Of a stretch of DNA of 64,000 nt, positions 11,566 to 23,190 are shown one piece after another (within the stretch, counting starts at the first letter, position 1; each line of letters begins with the position of its first letter). The position numbers were made by a program, and so were the translations under genes. The stretch lies in NCBI GenBank assembly GCA_027924645.1, contig BSBN01000254.1:10372001-10436000 (forward strand). Direction: 5' to 3'. Under the pieces are notes generated by a model. It was not told the origin of the DNA and made no database searches. It was given only the letters and a program-made list of their open reading frames with translations. Source of the DNA: Cunninghamia lanceolata. Lineage: Eukaryota; Streptophyta; Pinopsida; Cupressales; Cupressaceae.

Positions 11566-13470
11566 GAGGACATTCGTGATGTACTTATGTCATGGGAGCA
11601 ATTTCCCTTGCTGTTGTTACATCGGTACATGCTTACGGAGATAGATCGAGAGGCTCTTAGCACTATGGGTCTAGACTATGTGTGCTTCATGCCCGAGGTT
11701 CATGCGAACCTCAGTTTGTTGACTACATTAGTGAAGCAATTCCACAGCAAGGATGGGACCTTCCTCTTGCCTACTGGTGAGATGGTGAGTACCTTGGATG
11801 ATGTCTATAGGATTATGCACTTGACGATATAGGGTGAGCTAGTAGAGTATGATCCTCAGTGGGATGCAGGACTTGCAGAGTGCAGGTGAGTTTTTGATGA
11901 TGCTGAGCTAGAGGGATAGGTTATCTCTTGGCAGGGTATTCATGACTACTATACTTCCTAGGGATAGTGGCTGGGTTGATCGGGGGTGTTGTCTGCCCCG
12001 ATAGGAGGTCGTGTGGATTCATGATTGGTTGGGGTCAGGTCATGGAGCGGATGATCATAGAGGGCACCCGTTTTGCATGGGGTGTCTGTGTTTTGGCTCA
12101 CCTATACCACAATATGCATCAGGTGGTATACCATATGGGTGCCAATTTGTCGATAGGTCTTTCACTACTTCAGTTTTGGCTATGGGAGCATATTGCAATC
12201 ACTTGGCCAATATGCATGTTTTCTAGGTAGAGGGGTGACCCCTACAACTATGGATATGTAGGCGTTATTTCCTAGCACAAGCTAGGAAAGCTTGAGTATT
12301 GGAGAAATGCCCTAGACAATGTAGATAGAGTTGTCCGGTGTCCCTACTTGGAGTGTGAGCCTTAGGATGATAAAGATCATGAGCTACCCTACTACTTTCA
12401 GACTCAGTGGCTCATTGGCAAGACTTGGTTCATACTAGAGAGATAGATTGTTAACAGGGTTCGGCGATAGTTTTGTAGGCTACAAGACATGCCACAGGGC
12501 TAGGCCTGGTTTGCGCGCACACATGTAGAGCAGTTTAGATGGGGCCTAGTTGCTTCTTATGAGGAGGCCTTAGCAGAGTTTCAGCAGACTCCTTATGTGG
12601 CATGGCCGATGAGGAGGGAGGTGATAGATGCAAGTATGGCTCCTGATTATGAGGAGTGGTTGGCTGCGCACCCATTTTTGAGATACTCAGGACCAGGAGA
12701 GTTGGTGCCTTGGCTAGATGAGGAGGACTCAGCTGATGAGGATGGGGCATCTAGGAGGAGGAGGAGATGGAGGATGGGGAGAGGATGATGGGGAGATGGA
12801 GATGATGGTGGAGATGAAGTTGATAGAGGAGGAGGAGGAGGAGGAGGAGATGGAGGTAGAGGGAGGCAAAGATAGAGGGGGAAGGACCTTCCCAGCAGTA
12901 GTAGGTAGTGCAGCCATAGGTTGCACAGTAGGTAGGTCAGCAGTAGGTGCCTCAACAGCAAGTTCCACAGTTTCAAGTTTCTTAGGCTCCTGCACAACCT
13001 GATTTACAACAGTAGGATATTATTACGCTACATGGACAGGTGAGGCAGCTCAGCGCACATCTCTGAGTGGCAGAGTCTTGAAGAGATATAGATGCACAAG
13101 TTTTATCTAGGCTCACTGCAAAGCATGATGCAACATTGGTGAGGGTGCGGGCTTTGAGATTGGAGAAAGATGCGGCCCTAGCTGCTTTGGGTAGAGATGG
13201 GGCTACTATATTGTTGGTTACATAGGTGCAACAGGCACAGGCGCAGCTTGTACAAGTTCAGGCAGAGCTTTCTATGGTGTAGGCCTAGACTCAATACTAT
13301 AGAGGTCTATACCATGGGGCTATGCCAGCAAATTAGAGGGCATCCAGCTTTAGGAGCTAGTCAGTGGAAGGCACTTCTCAGAGAGTAGGGGGGTCATAGT
13401 CTACAGCTTCAGTGATGGGCTCACAGTAGTCGGGGGCTAGTAGAGGAGGGAATGGAGAGGGAGTGCTGGG
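11566..13470 (+). pseudogene. Antisense plant mobile domain (PMD) protein of the Tat element, block A
   Basis: The second exon starts after the acceptor at 11,565; the first in-frame ATG is at 11,587. The N-terminal part matches the PMD/MAIN-like fold through VHANLSLLT, LPTGEMVSTLDDVYRIM and, in better copies, LPIQGELIEYDP. Then come a tract with repeated indels and stops (12,000-12,600), MRREVIDASMAPDYEEWL, an acidic WLDEEDS stretch, an Arg/Gly-rich and Glu-rich linker (12,720-12,890) with a GAG-triplet run, a Gln-rich part, and a coiled coil (about 13,030-13,200). Stops are mostly TAG. The coding strand is opposite to the Tat pol. Antisense extra ORFs are known from Tat-lineage elements. 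Role unknown; PMD proteins in plants act in silencing and meristem maintenance, but this copy is dead. Confidence 0.75.
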
Positions 13471-14828
13471 AGCAGTGTTCCATGGCAGCAGGGCTAGCCT
13501 ATACACTTGTACCAATTTTGGCTTATGTATACACCTTTTGATGGCTTAGATAGCATGATGTGTACATACTTGTATCATTTTGTACTGAGACATGTATCAT
13601 TATTTATGTGATGTATGCACTGTATATGATTTTGAATCAGAGATGGACTTTGATATTGTACATTTGGACATGTTTTTATGTGATATTTATATGATGATAT
13701 AGCTATTGATGATCTATATATGCAGTTGTTGATGCTATATGTCATGGATGCATTCTATTTTATGATGTTTCATATGTGATGTACACTTTTATTTTGGCTA
13801 TATGATGCTATGTGATGTCGTTATGGATGTACTGTATTGATTCTATACTATGATGTTTACCTATGAGTCTAGGACTCTGATATGATGATGACATAATGTA
13901 GACTTAGATGATTTCTGATGATCCAATATGCAAATGTGGATATTATCTATATGATTATGCAGTGTTATGCGATGTACTTGTCTATGTTTTTGATTTTTTT
14001 GGTTGATCCTACATTATGATGCAAATGTATATGGATGACCTAATGCACTATTATGTATGTGAATAATCTAATCATGTTAATGACTATCTTATGGGCTATG
14101 ATATGCAATTTAATGCTATGTTTTTTTATGTCCAAATGTACTCGATCAACACAGAAATGACACAATGATAGATAGAAGACTGACTAACAAAACAAATGTG
14201 AATGAAAGGATCACAAGCTTGTATGTGTAAACATTGATACTCTTCATTTTGGATCATTATTGCATGGGATATGGATGTAAATGGATATGATACGGATGCC
14301 AAATGGTTTTTCCATCTTGATTTTGCAAGTATTTTGAAGTGTTTATTTCATCATTGGGCGATTGTTTTGGTACTTTTTCCAAATGTTGTAAGAAAATACA
14401 AGCATCTAGGTATAATTTGAACCTAGATGACCTAAGTATTGCTTACATCAATTTTGATTTAGCAATTTAATACAAGCCTCTAGGTATAATTGAACTGAGA
14501 TGACCTGAGTATTTCTTACACATCAACAGATAAGGATTACCCCCATTCATGTTAGACCTTTGAAGTCCTCAATGATATTTTTCCGATCATGTCATTAGAC
14601 AAGGCTTCACATTAATAAAGATTAATCCACAAACAACAGACAAAGAAAATGATTATGCCCCCATCATAGCATCTCTAGTTTTTGACATCCTCAAGTAGTA
14701 TAGAAAGACATAATAACAAAAATCAAGACTCTGTAAGTTAACCTAATCACAAACACAAAACATTCTTGCATTAGATGTGTTTTCTTGCCATAATTTAAAT
14801 AGAATCAGTTAGAGTGATTTAGGTTCAT
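13471..14828. other. TGATG-rich spacer of the Tat element, block A
   Basis: No gene. About 13,530-14,120 is a low-complexity stretch crowded with ATGATG/TGATGT words, followed by ordinary sequence. In block B the same spacer separates the antisense PMD gene from the pol region, so it is internal Tat DNA. Homology to B ends at 14,828 (B 24,566). Confidence 0.6.
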
Positions 14829-14936
14829 TCTTGCATCGACCCGTAATATCTCGTAGAAAACCCACATCCAAGTCAAAATTTATGATCTCCAGAAGTTCCT
14901 CCATTAGCCATCCACCAATGGTATATGGAGGAAAAG
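14829..14936. other. 108-bp junction between tandem blocks A and B
   Basis: Sequence found only here. It joins the truncated Tat spacer of block A to the LINE start of block B. No coding or repeat identity recognised. Confidence 0.5.
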
Positions 14937-15206
14937 TTTTGTGCAATTTAGTTTGTGAAAGTGATTCTAGTTTTAGCTAGTTGATCTTGGCTGCTCTAAT
15001 AGGAACTTCTTTTACATGAGGGAATAATTGATGATCTATCCACACATTTCTTTTTCATTTCCTATGAAAATAATATTACAACAAGAGCATGCAACTTAGG
15101 ATCTTTGAGACTAGCACTAATAGCAAGAATAAAATTCTTCCATGACTCAGGATAATTGACACAAAGATAAATTAAATAAATTTAAATGCTCAATAGTTGA
15201 ACCACC

Positions 15207-17508
15207 TTCTTTGGTAGTAAGATATTACCCAAGGAGATGAATAACACTTTTATCACTCTTATTCCTAAGAAACCTAGAGACAATTCCTTTTCTAACTTCA
15301 GGCGTATTAGCTTGTGTAAATCTCTATATAAAACCTTCTCAAAGGTTCTTGCTTCTAGGCTCCATGTTATTCTTCTTAAGATCATCTCTTCCCAACAAAG
15401 AGGTTTTGTCTCGGGAAGGTAGATTTTGGACTCCATCATTACGGTTCATGATCTAATATTCATTTGTTAATGGAGAACAAGAAAGAAGGGGTTTTCCTCA
15501 AGCTAGACCTCATGAAGGCTTATGATAGAGTGAACTAGAAGTTCTTATTGAAGCTTTTATTCAAATTTAGTTTCAACAAAAATTTTCTAGATTTGGTTTC
15601 TCAAATCATTACATTCATCAAGTTTTTGGTGCTAGACAATGATACCCCTTATGGATTTTTCAATTCTCCCTAGAGGATTAGATAGGGAGATCTGATCTCT
15701 CCCTTTCTTTTTCATATAATATTTGATGTACTGGGATGCAACATATCTAAAGTTGTTTCTTCAGGGACCCTTCAAGGAGTCAGTCCTTCATCAACTGGTC
15801 ATCCTTGTTCTCATCAGCAGTTTGTTGACGATACTATAATCATGGGAGCGGCTTCGGTTATTGAATCTAGAATTTTCAAACAAATCATGTTTAAATATGA
15901 AGAAGCCTCGAGAAAAAATATATGTTTACCTAAGAGCATGTGTTTTTCTTTATGAACATCCCAATCAGAGACAAGTGTAAATTGCCAATATTTTTAATTG
16001 TAAAGTACAACTTTTTCCCTCCACTTACATTAGTTTACCTCTGTATGAAAAAAGGTTTCAAAAGCATTTTGGTTGGGATTGGTGGATTGTTTCCATACAA
16101 AACTAGCTAGCTAGAAGAGGGCCTCTTTTAAGTCAAGTAGGAAAGATTCAATTAATAAAAGCTACTCTACAAAATATGTTGGGTTATGCTATGAGACTTT
16201 TCAAAATGCTAGGGAAATTTATATAGAAGATTTAGCAGATACAGAGGAAATTCTTATGGAATCACATGGGAGAGAAGAAGAAAATATCATTGGTGTCTTG
16301 GGACCTCGTCTATAAGCCAAGGAAACAGGGGGGACTCAGAATAAGGAAGATCAAAAAGTTCAATCAAGCTTTAATGGATAAGATGGCCTAGAGACTGGTC
16401 AAAGAAAGGAATCAATGGACTAATATACTGAACCATAAATACCTCACTAGGTTCCATAACTTCTGTGATGTTTTAGAAGTTGATAAGGACATGCTTCTGA
16501 TTGGTTCTAAAATATGGAAAATATTGTTGACAACAGAAACTTAATTAGAGAGGGCATGAAGTGGAAGGTTGGGAATGGTAATTCTATTCAATTCTAGGAG
16601 GACCTTTAGTATGGGGACACAAAGTTAGCTGATTTGGAGTGGGCCAGACCAATTAGGGGGCTATGCATCAAAACTGTGGGTTAGTAGGTGGCAGATTACA
16701 GAGCGTGATAGGTGGAAAATTATCCTTGAGATCAATCCCTCTTTAATGACCTTTAGGTCTTCGTCTCCCATTCCTACATGCCCTATTTGCAGATGGAGGA
16801 TGAGCTGGTTTGAAACTCCTTCCCTTTAGGCAGCTTCTCAGTGGCATCTGGTTTTGAGATGCCACTTCATACTAAACCACCATACCTTTCTAGGCCAACC
16901 TTTGGATTCTGGATCTCATTCCAAAAATTAATATCTTTTTCTAGCTTATAGCTCAAAATAAAATTTTAACCATTGAGAACTTGTGCAAATGTAGTTTTGC
17001 CATTCCTAATAGGTGTGCTTTATGTTTGAATTAATTGGAGTCGGTGGTCCACCTACTGATCAGATGCAACTTCTTGAGAGACATATGGGGAAAGATTCTC
17101 TCTCCTTGGAACTTGGAATGGGTTTTTCCAAACTCCTTATAGGACTTGGTTGCCTAGTGGCAAGCTCCTTCCCTAAATTTTTTCACTTAGATTCCTTTGG
17201 GCCCTCACCCTCCCCCATGTGGCCCGGGGAGTTTGGAAAGAAATAAATAATAGAACATTCTGGTAAGACAACAATGTCTATTGATGGTGTGATGGTGAAA
17301 ATTATGAGGGCTATAAAGGAAAACTTCACTCAAGGTATGGTGGACAAAAACTAGAATGGATCAAAGGATCACACTTCAAATTATGACTTATTGGGGGTTA
17401 ATGGTTGATATCTCTATCTCATTTAAGAAGATTAAGAAGGCTAGAGATTAGGTCAGATGGAAGACCCCACCTTTGGGGTGGGTAAAGCTCAACTTCGACA
17501 AGGTAGAA
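15207..17508 (+). pseudogene. LINE reverse transcriptase, block B
   Basis: Same element as at 4,227, with the NNTFITLIPKK start and the catalytic FVDD box at 15,821-15,832. The zf-RVT segment follows near 16,880-17,140. The RNase H domain is lost by a deletion at about 17,508 that joins the start of the linker to sequence matching 6,900 in block A. Inactivating stops are shared with A and C. Confidence 0.85.
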
Positions 17509-17630
17509 AAACCCATCAGACATGCCAAGTGAGGTGAAATCCATTGTGACTAATGAAGGAAATTATGACAACTTTAATATTATTTTCAAGATTTAACCTG
17601 ATGATAACTCTACAATAGTTCACACGCTTT

Positions 17631-18804
17631 TTGGGTAGGTTGAAGATCCTTCTAATTAAAATAGGAAAAGCACCATTTCTTTTGCAGAAGTTGGAGTATT
17701 CTAAAAGAGACAACCATAGACCGACTAAAATGGGAGGAGATAGGAATAGGATGGAGCCTTGCTCCTGTGATGGGGTACACAAAAGAATGTTGGATGGGCG
17801 GCTTGTCACCCTTATGGATAAATAGAAGAATGCTGGTAAATAGAAGAAAGAAAAGATGAAGAAAGGTAAGTAGAACCTAGAGGAAATTGAGGTCTTTGTG
17901 GAGAAAAACACTAGTGAGAAAGGTAAGAAAGGTAAAAAAGTTGCAGTTTAAAATTGGGATGGATAAAAATCCTAAAGAGGAACAAGTCAAGGGCACGGTG
18001 ACTAAAGATCCTGGGACTGGTATTCCATTTCCTCAAATCCCAAACCCTAGCAGTAATCTCCCTGAGAACTTTTCTTTCCTTCTATCTTCATTTATGAATA
18101 GGGAGGAGCTATATGAAGCTTTGGGGATGGTGAGGGAAATTGTTGATAGCCAACACATGTAAATTAAGTGGTTTTTCATAGAGATAAACAGGATTAACAT
18201 TTGACTCACTACTATTTAGCAAAGGATGTTGAGGGGTGTAGATATTGATGATAGGTTGGATGAGGAAATCCAAATGTCCTGGGAAGCCATCCCAAAGGTT
18301 AAACAACTGGAAAATGACCTAATGTCTCATAGCCAAGAACATGACACTTACCTAAACAATGTGGAAACTGAAGTGAGAGATACTAAGGAGAATATAGAAA
18401 GGATGCTGGAAATCAAAAATTACACCATATAGAACATCGTGGAAAGAATAGGAATCCTCATAGAAAATCAAAAGGAGCTAAAGGAAGAACACATGGTAGG
18501 GATGGGGGAAGAGAGGGATGCTCAGTGTAAGTTATAGAAAACAAGGAACAAAGGTAAAGAGGCTAAAAGTAATGAATTGAGGGACTCAGCTCCATGACTC
18601 GTGGAAGCAAAAAGAAATCTATCCAAGAGGAGAAGGACGAACTTTTGGGCTTCACCAAACTTCATGAAGAATTTTATAAATAGGAATTGGCTGCTACTAA
18701 AAATTTTAAAAGAATTTGACCTTGCTGACGGGATCTTGAAGGTTGGCTATATGGTGTGCCACTGTCTGTTTGTTGGTACTACCTATAATAGGTTGAATAT
18801 CTAG
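17631..18804 (+). pseudogene. ORF-X, block B (internally deleted)
   Basis: Copy of the accessory ORF. The N-terminal part (17,631-17,825) runs to MLDGRLVTLMDK. About 810 bp relative to A, including the TEDLIAGITGL motif and the acidic middle, is then deleted at about 17,822. The GTGIPFPQI part (17,950-18,160), the coiled coil (18,226-18,432), the three shared in-frame TAG codons and the hydrophobic segment past the last TAG (18,805-18,880) remain. Confidence 0.6.
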
Positions 18805-18877
18805 GCATGTTTTGTTGCTTTAGGTGTTTTTTGTCTTTTGGCTGCTATCCTACTTTGTTATATCTTTGGGGTAGCAT

Positions 18878-19183
18878 CTAGTTGTAGGGTTTCAGAGCCC
18901 CTTCAAAACCCATTTTACCCCTTTTATCAAAAATAACTGAATCGCCTTCCTTCATTTTTAGAGATAAAAAAATTATTTTCAAATATAATGTATTTACCAT
19001 ACTCTTAGCTTGGTAGATCTGACCCAACCATTTCCATAGATCATATGTATTTTTCTTTTCTGAAACATTTAGCAAAATAAAGTCTACAAGAGAAAGCAAG
19101 ATTGTCCCCCATGCTTTCTTATCCATCTTATCCCACTCATCTTGATCTATTTTATCGAGTTTCTTGCCACTTGTTGCAACCAA
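18878..19183 (-). pseudogene. Ty1/copia gag fragment, block B
   Basis: Same 101-codon UBN2 fragment as at 9,073-9,378, with DEWDKMDKKAWGTILLSL and NTYDLWKWLGQIYQAKSM. It is cut at the same base by the Tat LTR. Confidence 0.8.
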
Positions 19184-19184
19184 C

Positions 19185-20312
19185 TATTACGGGAAAATTG
19201 GTGTAAATGAATGATCAATATAAAATCAACAATACCCAATAACTAAATGAATTAAGAAACAAAGAAATCAATAAAACAAAGAACTTCAAACATTTGCAAA
19301 CCTCTTCACTTTATGGCTTCCATTGATTGCCTATCACAAATGATCTTGTCTATGAATATGGCCCTCAGAAGGTGCACTTCCTTGCTATTCCAAGATGTCA
19401 AATGGGAATGGCTATGATAGTTTATTGCAATGAAGATGAGCTTCACAACAATGGTAATGATATGGTAAAAGGGTGATCACAAGCAAATGGAATGACTTGG
19501 GTGCCAAAGGCACGCTGTAATTCCTGCAGAGTAATGTTATTAAAAGCTTGGATGAATGCAATAGAGGAATTGGGTTCAATTTATAGCCTCATGAGAGAGA
19601 AGATCAATGGTATAGAAATAATGAGAAGATCAACGGTATAGAAACCTTGAGAGAATGTGCGCAAATAGGAAGAAGACAAGTGTCACACAAAAGCTGTTTT
19701 GTTTGAGTTAACTACTTTCTTTTATAAAGATAAGATTTGATTTCATAAATTAGAATGTTTTTTTCTAATTTAAGAGTTGTTGATAAAAACAAAGTTGATT
19801 GAGTCAGTTAACTCAACTTGTGAATTTTTTTTGCATGATTTGAGAGAAATTAAATAATAAATTATTTAATTTTTGTGCATGAAGAAGAAGACTTATTTTT
19901 AGAAGATTTGGAAGATATTTGAGAAGATAAGAAAGCAAATTAAATAAATAGATTTATTTAATTGTTTGTGCATGATTCGGAAGAATAAATAAAATATTTG
20001 ATTGTATTTTATTTTTAGAGATTGAGCGGATTTTAAATAAATTTGATTGATTTATTTAAATTTGGAAGAAGAATTGACTTAATTAAATAATTAAGAATTA
20101 TTTAATTGTTTGGAAGAATTTAATTAAATAAAGGATTTTATTTAATTTTGAATTTAGAAGAGGTAATTAAATATTTTGATATTTAATTAATTTAGAGGAA
20201 TATGAATTGAATAAATAAATAAATTGATTTATTTATTGATAGAGAAATTAGAATGAAATAAATATTAAGAATATTTATTTAGATAGAGTCATGTCATTTT
20301 TAGGTGTATACA
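19185..20312 (-). repeat. 3' LTR of the Tat-type element, block B
   Basis: About 1.13 kb, from TGTATACACC (minus strand, 20,312) down to 19,185, where the terminal CA has mutated to TA. A 20-bp stutter near 19,618-19,645 repeats part of AGAAGATCAATGG. The nine-palindrome array lies at about 19,848-20,280. The polypurine tract is at 20,313-20,326. Confidence 0.75.
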
Positions 20313-20601
20313 TTTTGCCCCTCTTTGATGCAATGCAATTTACAGCGTTGCTTCAAAGAATAGATTTTTCTGATAATGATACATGCCCTAGCTTGCCCTT
20401 GGTACAGGTTTAACAATGGTAGGATGCCCCCTTGGGAGATTGGATGGGAAGAAGGCAGAAGGACGAGAGATGGAAATCTCACAAAGAAGAAGGTGAAAAA
20501 TAGGTTAGGATGAAGAAAAATTGGTTACGGTTTGGAGAAACGGGAAGAAACAGGCTTGGGAAGTAGTCATGGTCGCCACACAACCAGTTAGGGTACACTA
20601 A

Positions 20602-20611
20602 CTATATATAG
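20602..20611 (+). promoter_or_regulatory. TATA box of the antisense PMD gene, block B
   Basis: CTATATATAG at the position equivalent to 10,770. The predicted intron 20,853-21,398 has a consensus AG|GTAAGA donor and ends in GATTGCAG. Confidence 0.6.
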
Positions 20612-21398
20612 GAGCTAGGTCCACAATCCTAGTCATTTACACACTTGGCTTTTGTTGATAGGTCCTGGAGAGCTTAGGAGAGCACACGAGCATAGAGTAG
20701 TCGGCATAGAAATGGATATTCCACGTGGGGAGCACCACTTTGAATGAGTTTGACGGTTTGATCAGCTAGCTATAGTAGGACCACCGGTATGTAGTTTGAA
20801 AAAAATCACCAACTGTCATTTATTAGTGCAATAAATGCTAGGGAAAGTTTAGGTAAGATAGATGCGTTGATTTGTGTTTCAGCGCATATACACTCCGAAA
20901 CCATGGATTTGATATGATTTAGTGCATTTACAATATGAAATGGTGCATATACAAGTTCTGTACATGTATGATATGGGTCAATGCATACAATATGTTTTTC
21001 CGCATTCGATATGGGAAATGGTGCATACATAGAAGCTGCGCATGGATGACATGTTGTAGCACATTCACTAAGAAGTTGCACTTTTGATACAAAACTATGC
21101 TTATACTCAATTTGGTGGCACATTTGCTAGAAGTGGTGCATTTATCGTGAAATGGCACCTGTACCTTCAGGTTCATCGCATATGTTTTAGATAGTCAGTT
21201 TACTTAACAAAATTGACTTGATTGGCATCTCTCTCGATGCGTCAATCGATAAGCGATCTCCAAGATTACAGGAATCTAGTCAAGAGATGTTGTATGCTAT
21301 TTTGATCAATTTGATATGATAAGTAAGTGATATGATGCTTTAGATAGTGCTGAGTAGTTATGTAGTTTTGGTTGACACATTGCATCGCTTGATTGCAG

Positions 21399-23190
21399 GA
21401 GGACATTCGTAATGTACTTATGTCATGGGAGCAGTTTCCCTTGCCATTGCTACAGTGGTACATGCTTCAGAGATAGATCGAGAGGCTCTTGGCACTATGG
21501 GTCTAGACTATGTGTGCTTCATGCCTAAGGTTCATGCAAACCTCAGTTTGTTGACTACAGTAGTGGAGCAATTCCACAGTGAGGACGGGTCCTTCCACTT
21601 GCCTACTTTTGAGATGGTGATTACCTTGGAGGATGTCTATTGGATTATACACTTTTAGATATAGGGTGAGCTAGTAGAGTATGATCCTCAGCGGGATGTA
21701 GGACTGGTAGAATGTAGGCGAGTTTTTGATGATACTGAGCTAGAGGGACAGGTTATCTCTTGGCAGGATATTCATGACTACTATGACTACTTCCCAGGGA
21801 TAGTGGCTGGGTTGATCAAGGGTATTGTCTACCCTGATAGGAAGTCGTGTGGATTCTTGATTGGTTAGGGTCGAGTCATGGAGCAAATGATCACAGAGGG
21901 CACCCGTTTTGCATGGGGTGTCTATATTTTAGCTCACCTATACCACGATATGCTTCAGGTGGTATACCATAGGGGTGCCAGTTTGTCAAAAGGTGTTTCA
22001 CTACTTTAGTTTTGGCTATGGGAGCATATTACGATCACTCGGCCAATATGCATGTTTTCTAGGTAGAGGGGTGAGCCATACAGCTATGGATATGCAGGCG
22101 TTATTTCCCAGCACAAGCTGGGAAAGCTTGAGTACTGGAGACATGCGCTAAACAATGTAGATAGAGTTGTCTGGTGTCCCTACTTGGATTGTGAGCCTTG
22201 GGATGATAAGGATGATGAGCTGGCCTACTGCTTTTAGACTCATTGGCTCATTAGCAGGACTCAATTCATACTAGAGAGACAGATTGTTAACAGGGTTCAG
22301 CGACAATTTGGCAGGATACAGGGCATACCACAAGGGTAGGCCCAGTTTGCGTGCACACATGCAGAGTTGTTCAGATGGGGCCCAGTTGCTTCTTATGAGG
22401 AGGTTGTAGCATAGTTTCAGTAGACTCCTTATGTGGCATGGCTGATGAGGAGGGAGGTGATAGACGTAGGTATGACTCCTGATTATGAGGAGTGCTTGGT
22501 TGTGCACCCATTTTCAAGATACTTAGAACCAGGAGAGTTGGTGCCTTGGCTAGATGAGGAGGACTTAGATGATGAGGATGGGGTAGGTAGGAGGAGGAGG
22601 AGATGGAGGAGGGGGAGAGGAGGACGGGGAGATGGAGATGATGGTGGAGATGGAGGTGACAAAGGAGGAGGAGGAGATGGAGGTAAAGGGAGGGAGAGAT
22701 AGAGGACGAGAGTTGGGGAGGGACCTTCCTAGCAGTAGTAGGTAGTGTAGCCACAGGTTATATAGTAGGTAGGTCAGCAGTAGGTGCCTCAGCAGCAGGT
22801 TCCACAGGTTCAGGTTCCTCAGGCTCCTGCCCAGCCTAATTTACAACAGTAGGCCATTATTACGCTACATGGACAGGGGAGGCAGCTCAGGGCACATCTC
22901 TGAGTGGTAGAGTCTCGAAGAGAGTTAGATGCATGAGTTTTATGTAGGCTCACTGCAGAGTGTGATGCAACATTGTTGAGGGTGGAGCAGGCACAGGCGC
23001 AGCTTGCACAGGTTTGGGCAGAGCTGTCTAGGGCGCGGGCCTAGACTCAGTACTATAGGGGTCTATACCACAGGGCTATGCTAGCAGATTAGAGGGTGCC
23101 CAGCTTTAGGAGCCAGTTAGTTGCAGGCACTTTTCAGAGAGTAGGGGGGTCATGGTCTGTAGCTTCGGAGATGGGCCCACAGTAGTCAGG
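21399..23190 (+). pseudogene. Antisense PMD protein, block B
   Basis: Second exon of the antisense gene. The PMD core is seen in VHANLSLLTTVVEQFHSEDG, LPTFEMVITLEDVYWI, and ISWQDIHDYYDYFPGIVAG near 21,755-21,810. The C-terminal PMD end and linker are clearest here (22,433-22,702): MRREVIDVGMTPDYEE, PWLDEEDLDDEDG, then RRRRRWRRGRGGRGDGDD followed by Gly/Asp-rich repeats. A Gln-rich tract and a coiled-coil remnant (about 22,860-23,090) follow. Several TAG stops and a deletion in the coiled coil disable it. Confidence 0.75.

Noticed and set aside
12647..12997. Minus-strand Pro/Ser-rich ORFs in the PMD linker
   Set aside because: They are the complement of the Arg/Gly/Glu repeat tract of the plus-strand PMD gene. 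The low-complexity triplet run opens several frames at once.
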